This document shows, piece after piece, positions 57,032-64,000 of a DNA stretch of 64,000 bases. Source of the DNA: Trachythela sp. YZ-2020 (lineage: Eukaryota; Cnidaria; Anthozoa; Malacalcyonacea; Clavulariidae); NCBI GenBank assembly GCA_016169945.1, contig JADLSH010000145.1:4153501-4217500 (forward strand), given 5' to 3'. A program made the position numbers and the translations under genes. The notes under the pieces are model-generated. The model did no database searches. It saw nothing but the letters and a program-made list of their open reading frames with translations, and was not told the origin of the DNA. Position 1 is the first letter of the stretch; the number at the start of each line of letters is the position of its first letter.

Positions 57032-59208
57032 ATGGAGGATGAGACAAAAGAACATGAAATACAATCACAACAAGATGGAAATGAAGAACGAGTTAATATT
57101 TTTAAATCTACGAAATTTCCACAAACTAGAGTTCGTAATATGATGAAGATGGATCCTGATCTACATTTAGCCAGTCAAGAATCTGTCTTTCTTGTCTGCA
57201 AAGCTGTGGTATGAATATAAATTATGTCCATATAAATGTAATTAATAATTTTCTTTTCATTATTTTTCGAAATATAATTTCAAATTTATACACCTAAATA
57301 CACCTTTCACATTTTTATTTGACGTCATTGTTTCAATGCTCAGTAAAAAGTTGGTAATAAGAAATGTGCTATATAAACATCTCTTATCCTAACCAGCAAG
57401 GTCATCAATGGGCCATTCCATTTAAGGGGCCGTTGACAAACAGATTTCGACCCCTTACCCCAACGCGGACCAGTCCAACGTCCTTTTAGCCAGAAAAGTC
57501 AGCCCCTAATATGTGCACCTCCTCCCACGCCCCTATTGCGGGGTCTGGATATCCAATGGGGCAGGAGGGGTGTTTCATCTGAATTTTTCCTAGAGGGTGG
57601 CTTATGTCATTTTCCAAAAAAAAGGCAAAATTTTGGTGTTTTAGTGATATCCAAGGGGGGGGGGGGGCAAACTGTATCCTAAAGGGCTACTACGATATCC
57701 TGTGGGGCAAAGGGGTTTCCAAATGTTTTTTTATCCTAAGGGGGTTATGAAGGAACCCCTCAATAGGGTGGGGTGCTTATATTAAATGGAATGGCCCAAT
57801 GGGAAGTATTGGACACTGATAGGTTAAGCAATTATAGAATACCCAGGCACCCACTTTTTGCTGTCTGTCTAAACTCACAAATAAATGCTGAAATCAAATA
57901 GTTAAAGTAGATCAAATCACAATTATATATTATTTTTTATCAAATTTGACACACGTGTTTGCAGACCAAGGCAGTTATAAATGAGATAGTTTGAACGAAT
58001 TGTTGATGATTACAAGGGATTGATAGGTGTCAAAGTGGCCTGGTATTTGAAATTTTGCCTGGGTTAACTACCTTGGGGTAATCTACCTTGGGGTAATCTG
58101 CTAATGTTTACTCTCTTTCCCCATTTAGCTGCAATCCACCCTAATTCCACGTGCACTGTTATTTTACTGTGTCTAAAGCAATGTAGGTAGATAGTATTCT
58201 ACAATAACATGGTTTGTGTCTAAACTATCTGAAAAAGGTTAAGTTTGTTCAGACAGAAAACATAACAGCTTATTGGAGGAGAGCTAGGGACCATCGACAA
58301 GTAGATCTCTCCCCACTTCGCAGACTTGTCCCAAGAACAGGGAAGGGCTAGCTCATAATCCATGATTATTAAATCATTGGAATGAAAACATTTTTCTGCA
58401 AACTAGGGGGAACGGGGTCAAAGCAATCGTGGAACAAGTCTGCAAAGTATTGATGGTCTTGTATCACCCTTGTCCAGTCCAGATTCCTTATTGGTTTGAT
58501 TTGTTATGATTGGTAAATATATTTTATAATGCATGCCACATGTACTTAATTCCAGGAGCTATTTGTTGAGCACCTGGCAAAGGAGGCATATGAGAGAACT
58601 GCACAAGGAAAAAGAAAAACAATACAAAAGAAAGATCTTGGTATACAGAGTTACGGTATCTTAACTGTTTAGTTCAGACCAAAATCTGGTTTAAACGTTT
58701 TTACCTCAGTGGTTCAATGAAGTCACTTCACTATCAAGTAGCAAAGATACAACTATGCCATATTTACTAATAGCTGTAAAAAATCAGGTCAATAGAGTCT
58801 TGATCTTCCATTATCAATTGATCATCATCATTAGATCTTATTAGACCTTATACAAACTGAAATTTGACAGAAGTGTCTTTGTTTGCAGATAGTTGTGTGG
58901 ATGAAAATGATGAACTAGCATTTTTGCAAGGTACATCCATTGATTTTCATGTAAACATTAATTAACCAATTCAGGATCAAGGCCCATCACCAAGCATGTT
59001 CCTTGGAACCCTAACATCAAAAGTGAATACAATTGTCTGCAGTGGGCAACAAACACTATGTACAGTGTGTGTGTTGCATGTATGTTTTTAACCATTTGTG
59101 TGTCGTTAATCATTGTAAGTAATTCTGAGGTATCATTCTCATATGAAGTATAAGTTCTAGTTGAATAATTATCTTAACCTTGCATTCTGTTCAGGAGTGT
59201 TGGAGTGA
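57032..59208 (+). CDS. POLE4: DNA polymerase epsilon subunit 4 (POLE4/Dpb3-like), complete, four exons
   Basis: Exons 57032-57208, 58556-58640, 58889-58930 and 59195-59208 join in phase (0, 1, 1) with GT-AG introns into 105 residues. Residues 1-24 are an acidic, Gln-rich N-tail. From residue 25 runs a histone fold: FPQTRVRNMMKMDPDLHLAS, QESVFLVCKAVELFVEHLA, GKRKTIQKKDL, then DENDELAFLQGVLE and the stop. The last block matches the POLE4 ending (EFAFLEGTLD in human), which separates it from CHRAC1. POLE4 pairs with POLE3 in the leading-strand polymerase and binds histones H3-H4. Human POLE4 is 117 residues. Intron 1 contains a MITE. The E2F-type site beside the start fits S-phase expression. 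Confidence 0.93.
57411..57796. mobile_element. MITE, GGCCATTCCATTTAA ends, 5-bp target duplication, in POLE4 intron 1
   Basis: Ends GGCCATTCC and GGAATGGCC flanked by CAATG (57406-57410, 57797-57801). The interior has G-runs and CTAAGGGGG-type units. Same family as 24273-24609. Confidence 0.8.
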
Positions 59209-61430
59209 AGATCACAGATTAAAGATAATTACTAGCTGTACCTATTTGTAATTGTTTGGTAATTGGTGAACATCTCCATGTTCACTATAATCAAGGTATT
59301 ATCACAACCATGGAATCATTGAATTTCTTAGAACATTGAAACATTTTAGACAAGATTTAGACCTCTTAGAAATTCTAATTTGAGAAAGGAGATTTGACAT
59401 TTGAGACTTCGAAACCTAGTGTTTTGTTACCCACTTTTAATGGACATTGGCAATAATGAACATTGGAAAAAACTAATGAACATTGGCACATATGATTATA
59501 GCCAAAACTGTATATATATCACTATAACCAACTAATGGAAAACAACCCAGTTATAGGGTTTGTACAAAACCTGAAAGTTTTTCGCTTTGAAAGTCCATGA
59601 ATGTATAAAGAGGTAGATGCTTGAAAGTCCTTGAATTATTCTTTCTTTAGTTTTTGGATACTGTATTTTCTGAAATTTGTCAGGTTGTGGTACTAACGGC
59701 ACTTTTTATCGACTTGGAACGGCACTTTTTAACGGCACTTTTATCGATACATGACCTGGAAAGTCCTTGAATTATATTTTTCCTGACCTGTACGAACCCT
59801 GGTTTTAGTTAGGAGTTACAGTATTTCTAGTTTACATTATAGTATCAACATTGCTTAAACCGAAGATAGCAGCAACTTGTCAGGAGCACGACATGTAACA
59901 ATACTTTTGCAAAATCCCCTAATTCAGACTCAGCAATGCAAAGACAATTTATTTGATAACAAGTGTATGTCAAAGGAGAATTTGAGTTTCATGATGAACA
60001 ATCACAAACTAAATTTTAAATACTTTTATTCAACATTGTAAAAAATTGTCTATTATTGGGAAAAACAATAAATTAAATTTTTTCATTTGTTATTGTTCAT
60101 ATATAAAATGTTGTTTGCTTTATATTAATATGTAGCAATTACAATAATGGTACATTTTTGTTCTAATTAAACACTTGTTATAATTACAGTTTATTATATT
60201 AAATACAAATTACCAGCAAGAGCTGTACGTTTTGTTATAAGTATAGGCATGCACTATATATAGTAATGTTCGTAAAATAGAGTATTCAAAGATGTTGTAA
60301 AAGACAACATAGTTCATTGACATTGTTAATTTGTTAGTAAATATTACAAGAATAATTTGTCTCTAATTTCTCTTTCATGGAAAGAACTTTCACGTGTCTC
60401 ACAAACAACATGTATGGATATATCTATGCTAATATATTAAAGTGGCTCTTTCAACTCTAATTGCGGAAAAAGAACGAGCATGACCGATTGACTATACTGT
60501 TCAACATGCTACTGTATATTGGACAGTAACCTTGCTAGGTAAATATAGGATTGGCAAGTTCTCCCTCCTTGACATACAGGTTAAAACATCGACCTCTCAG
60601 CATGAAAAGCATATCCAATGCACATGTGTACATGTTTCTGAGTAGGGAAATAAGCATGGAGGTTGAATTTAGCTATGATTAAAAAGAGGTATAAAGAAAG
60701 ACATTTCCAAGTCAATGGCGCTCTACGCGCTTAGAAGTTTTAGCATTTAAAGGAAATTCTTAATTGAACATAGCTGAATAAATATGGTATAGCAAGTTTG
60801 TAACAACTTGTCACATGTTTACAAAATCTGATACTGATCGAGTTAGGAGCCACCTCAACATGCCAGCCAGTAACCATCTTATAAACCAGAATTGAACAAC
60901 CTGAACTCTTCAAAGGCTGGAAGCACGATGGAAGATCCATTGGAAGTGCCACACGACTTAAGACTTAGCGAGAAGTGGGCACATGTGTTATCACGTGCGT
61001 TTGGGGTATCCTTTCTTGGGTGGTAATGACCCAACACACACAGCAACACAGTCACGTGGTTGACTTATTGGAGCTGAATGGTACCATTTATTGGATAATG
61101 GATCATACCTAGATAACATGATAGTAAAATTAAAGTTAACGAACGAATAGTATTAATACTAGATACGTATAATCCATCTGCGGCAAATAGAAGGTACTAG
61201 TTTGTCTGTATTCGTCTACATATTCGTACAGTGGCTTGAAACACAAATGTTGTCAATTGTCAGTATAGACCACGCTATTCTAGAAGATTTGTATTTTGTA
61301 TACTAAGACGGACGATCTGTCAGACGAATGACCTGTCTCTGATCGGGTCAATACTTATTTAATATACTGCAATTACCGCCATCTGTTAAAGTAAAACCAT
61401 AATTTATTTAGTCAAAAACGTTTTATTCAC
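59209..61430. other. POLE4 3' flank and intergenic DNA
   Basis: At 59554-59803 a hAT-like MITE is bounded by AGGGTTTGTACAAAACCTG and CCTGACCTGTACGAACCCTG with internal GAAAGTCCTTGAA units; its target duplication is degraded. ACGGCACTTTT repeats at 59695-59740. The remainder is AT-rich without a gene I can support. Confidence 0.5.
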
Positions 61431-61658
61431 CTTTCCACAGAGCTAAGATAAGACGTTCCATCATATCCTCCGACGGCATAAATAAATCCATCAAGTACAG
61501 CAACACCACAGCCACTACGAGGAACACTCATACTACATACTTCAACCCAGTCATCTCTTTTGGGATCGTAACGTTCGACTGATTTGTATCTCGTGGTATG
61601 ATCGCAACCACCGATCGCATATATATAGCCACCGAGGGCTGCCACTCCCACCTGTTTC
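61431..61658 (-). CDS. Kelch-repeat protein, single internal exon
   Basis: The exon follows acceptor TTTTACAG (minus strand) and ends AAAG before GTGAAT. It encodes one and a half Kelch blades: [35 protein letters not shown], then [19 protein letters not shown] and SSVER. The double Gly, Tyr and Trp spacing is canonical. Such exons belong to BTB-Kelch (KLHL) substrate adaptors of CUL3 ligases, but no BTB or BACK domain is visible here, so the subfamily is open. Upstream exons would lie beyond the BEL element or outside the window; the next exon downstream was not identified. Confidence 0.85.
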
Positions 61659-61739
61659 CTGTAAAACCAAGAAAATAAAATTCATATATCATGTGCATGG
61701 TCTACTGGTTTTACAAAACCATCAATTGTCAATCTAATT

Positions 61740-61788
61740 TTCTGTATTTTTATATAATTATATATATATATATATATATAGTCAAATC

Positions 61789-61829
<41 letters not shown>

Positions 61830-61830
61830 C
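61740..61830. repeat. (TA)n microsatellite
   Basis: Two runs of TATATA separated by GTCAAATCTGCA, in the intron upstream of the Kelch exon. Confidence 0.9.
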
Positions 61831-61936
61831 AGAATATAGGTACGATTTCACATACATCTTGTGAAACTCATTAATAATTCATGATGAAAACACAAAAGAA
61901 ATCATGAGCGTGAATGAGTTTGTATGTCTGATACAG

Positions 61937-62218
61937 TGTTGGAGATAAACAATATAGTTCTAATTACGAACATTAGGCATAAACATACAGTTAACATTCG
62001 CTAGAAGCCGGAAGTTAGTTGGTAAAGTGCACTTCCGGTGAAATGAACACATGTTTTGAAAACAGGGCGTGCGGCTGAACATGGTTTGAGAGCGAGCGAG
62101 ATTGGTTTTTGTACTTTAAAATGTTTAAATAAAATAATTCCTTGGAACATATATAACTTGTGACTTGTCGTAGATACTTGAGGAGGCAATTTACGACACC
62201 TGGCACCTCCGACGGGGA
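61937..62218 (+). mobile_element. Probable 5' LTR and primer-binding site of the BEL/Pao element
   Basis: A stretch starting TGTTGG (61937) and ending ACGACA (62198) with AATAAA at about 62130 could be a ~260-bp LTR. TGGCACCTCCGACGGGGA at 62201-62218 begins with the TGG typical of a tRNA primer site. The 3' LTR is outside the window, so the edges are tentative; the tRNA is not assigned. Confidence 0.4.
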
Positions 62219-62278
62219 TTGTAACTTGTGATTTAGCTCGAACAAGAGCGAGGGAAACCCGATAAAATATTATATATC

Positions 62279-64000
62279 ATGAAATTAAAACAACAACTCG
62301 ACGAGATTAGCGGTAAATTACGGTTGCTCAATTTTACCCTCAAGAAAAGTGATGATATACTTAAAACAAACGACGAAGGAGTCGCCGTCCGGCAAAAGGG
62401 TCAAATAACAAAGATTATTTTGGCTGTAAGCGACTTAAAACAAGAGATCGAAGAAAAGAAATTTATCGAAGGCGAATCTGAAGAGAACGTCGCATCATGG
62501 GGCGAATCAATCGAGAATAGCATTGCTTTAGCCGACGAGAATGTCAAGCAATTGAACGAGCATATTCAACGCCTTAAAGCGGACGAACGCCGGAAAGAAA
62601 GCGCCCTGGAAAACGAAAATAAACGGCTATTAGACGAGGAAAATTACGCGAGACAACAAGAGTTCGAGAAACATGAAACGGACAAACAACTTGCCTTCGA
62701 ACAGGAACTTTTCAATAAAAAGTTACAGTATCAAAAGGAAATTAAAGAAGTTCAAGCAGCGAAGCGAAAAATTCATCAACAAAGCTACCAAAGCTCGTAA
62801 TTACACCTTTCAATGGCTCGTATCATGACTGGTTGCTTTTCTGGGGCCAATTTTCTGCGGGTATTGATTTGACCGATATTCCAGACGTGATGAAATTCTC
62901 TTATTTAAAAGAGTTAGTAGAACCCAAGATACGGACATGTATAGACGGTCTGCCCTTTACAAACGAAGGATATAAACATGCAAAGAAAATCTTAGAAAAC
63001 AAATATGGAAACACTAGTGAAATTGTGAATTCCTATGTGGAAGAAATCGTGAATTTGCCAACGGTAACAAGTACCCGACCGGAGAAAATACATCCCTTCT
63101 ACGAGAAATTAGTATATTGTGTTCAGTCGCTGGAAACTTTGGAAAAGCTTCAAGAAGTTAATGGGTATGTGCGACTTACTTTGAACAAATTACCTGGAAT
63201 ACGTGGGGACTTAGTCAGAACTGATCTCAAATGGAAAGACTGGACATTCACAGAATTAGTTACAGCACTGTTTTCTTGGACCGAAAGAAACCCTATTGAA
63301 CCAAAGACAAACAGCGATAAGAAAGAGTCATCAAAGGCATTTCAAACCCGTCAAATCGAACAGAAATCTCGAGCATGTGTATATTGTGACTTGAAAAGCC
63401 ACAAGTCTGTTGCTTGTGACTCTGTGACCACTTGTTAAGCTCGGCGAAAGCTTTTATCGGACAGGAAACTTTGTTTTAACTGCACGGGTGGTAGTCATAG
63501 AGCATCGGAGTGTAGGAGTAAGCAGACCTGCCAGAACTCTAACCGACGTCATCACACCTCAATATGCGACCAAGAAAACCAAACCAAAAACATTTTAACT
63601 ACAACACACCATCCCTGTGATTACCAAGTAATTTATCCAGTAGTTCTTATCGAAGTTGATGGTATAAGGTGTAGAGCCCTGCTCGACACAGGTGCCGGAA
63701 GCTCGTATGCATCTGCGAAGTTGGTCGAACAGTTAAACAAGAAACCAAGTGTGTCGAAAGTAACAAAAGTTGAAATGCTTATGGGATCAGCCACTCGTCG
63801 GGTGGATATCTTTAATGTGAAAATTAGTGATACCGAAAATAACTTTAGCATGGAAACCAAGCTAACTAAAGTGGAAAAACCTTGTTTGTTGGAACTTCCA
63901 AATCCTCATTACGATAATTTAATCAAGAATTATCCCCACCTTACCGGAGTAAAGATGATCGATGATGACAAGAAGGATCAACTTCCAATACATGTTGTGT
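62279..64000 (+). pseudogene. BEL/Pao retrotransposon gag and protease, decayed, runs off the window
   Basis: 62279-62800 encodes a 173-residue, strongly coiled-coil N-terminus. After a frame slip near 62760 the gag core follows (62833-63438): PFNGSYHDWLLFWGQF, DVMKFSYLKELVEPK and LNKLPGIRGDL fit the DUF1759 gag family. A zinc-knuckle region (CVYCDLKSHKSVAC) is cut by a TAA at 63436-63438, and the same frame goes on with KLCFNCTGGSHRASEC. The aspartic protease starts at about 63620 (VVLIEVDGIRCRALLDTGAG, catalytic Asp in LDTGAG), of the DUF1758 type. Reverse transcriptase and integrase would follow beyond 64000. One slip and one stop suggest a fairly young but dead copy. Confidence 0.85.

Noticed and set aside
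59554..59803. 8-bp target duplication for the hAT-like MITE
   Set aside because: The flanks (CCCAGTTA and GTTTTAGTTA) agree only in part, so the element is called by its ends alone.
61370..61430. Kelch gene last exon ending shortly after acceptor TTTAACAG
   Set aside because: Joining it would end the protein three residues later in mid-blade; more likely the true next exon lies elsewhere.
62001..62245. Minus-strand frames of 62 and 76 residues
   Set aside because: They fall in the probable LTR and primer-binding region of the BEL/Pao element and have no homology.

Overview
This is eukaryotic, almost certainly early-branching animal DNA. It is AT-rich and intron-rich, and more than half of it looks like transposon-derived sequence. 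The animal genes recognisable here (a TRPML/mucolipin channel, a POLE4-type histone-fold protein, a Kelch-repeat exon, a HECT-domain remnant) sit beside CR1-group LINEs, a Helentron, a BEL/Pao element and many hAT and TTAA-type MITEs. Multi-kilobase introns and this mobile-element mix suggest a cnidarian, but that is an inference, not a species call. No tRNA, rRNA or CRISPR array was seen.

Layout. 0.7-1.6 kb: HECT-domain gene remnant (-), interrupted by a CR1-like LINE (+, 1.6-5.7 kb). 6.2-8.9 kb: TA-flanked element with ~250 bp inverted ends and no recognisable transposase. 10-17.9 kb: Helentron (-) encoding OTU protease, Rep, PIF1-like helicase and endonuclease, with a 2A-like motif upstream of OTU and a 1.4 kb, 21-bp minisatellite read in frame at the N-terminus. 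17.9-25.2 kb: repeats, two hAT elements with perfect 8-bp target duplications, a 21-bp hAT remnant, a cysteine-peptidase fragment and a long inverted repeat.

25.4-52.5 kb: a TRPML gene (+). Twelve exons join in phase to an open frame of 581 codons, the usual family length. The last two exons (pore + TM6, and C-tail) are present twice, both copies intact, so two alternative 3' cassettes are predicted. Its introns hold a LINE and a DDE-like transposase pseudogene (intron 1), an inverted repeat pair around exon 4, a LINE 3' end, and two TTAA-bounded foldback elements.

53.5-57 kb: MITEs, including a hAT MITE nested inside a foldback element. 57.0-59.2 kb: complete four-exon POLE4 homologue (+) with an E2F-type site beside its start. 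61.4-61.7 kb: one Kelch exon (-). 61.9-64 kb: 5' end of a decayed BEL/Pao retrotransposon (+) that runs out of the window.

The host genes are functionally independent (lysosomal cation channel, replicative polymerase subunit, Kelch protein). The main candidate for something new is the TRPML locus with duplicated, separately terminated pore/tail cassettes, followed by the 2A-OTU-Rep-helicase-endonuclease Helentron.
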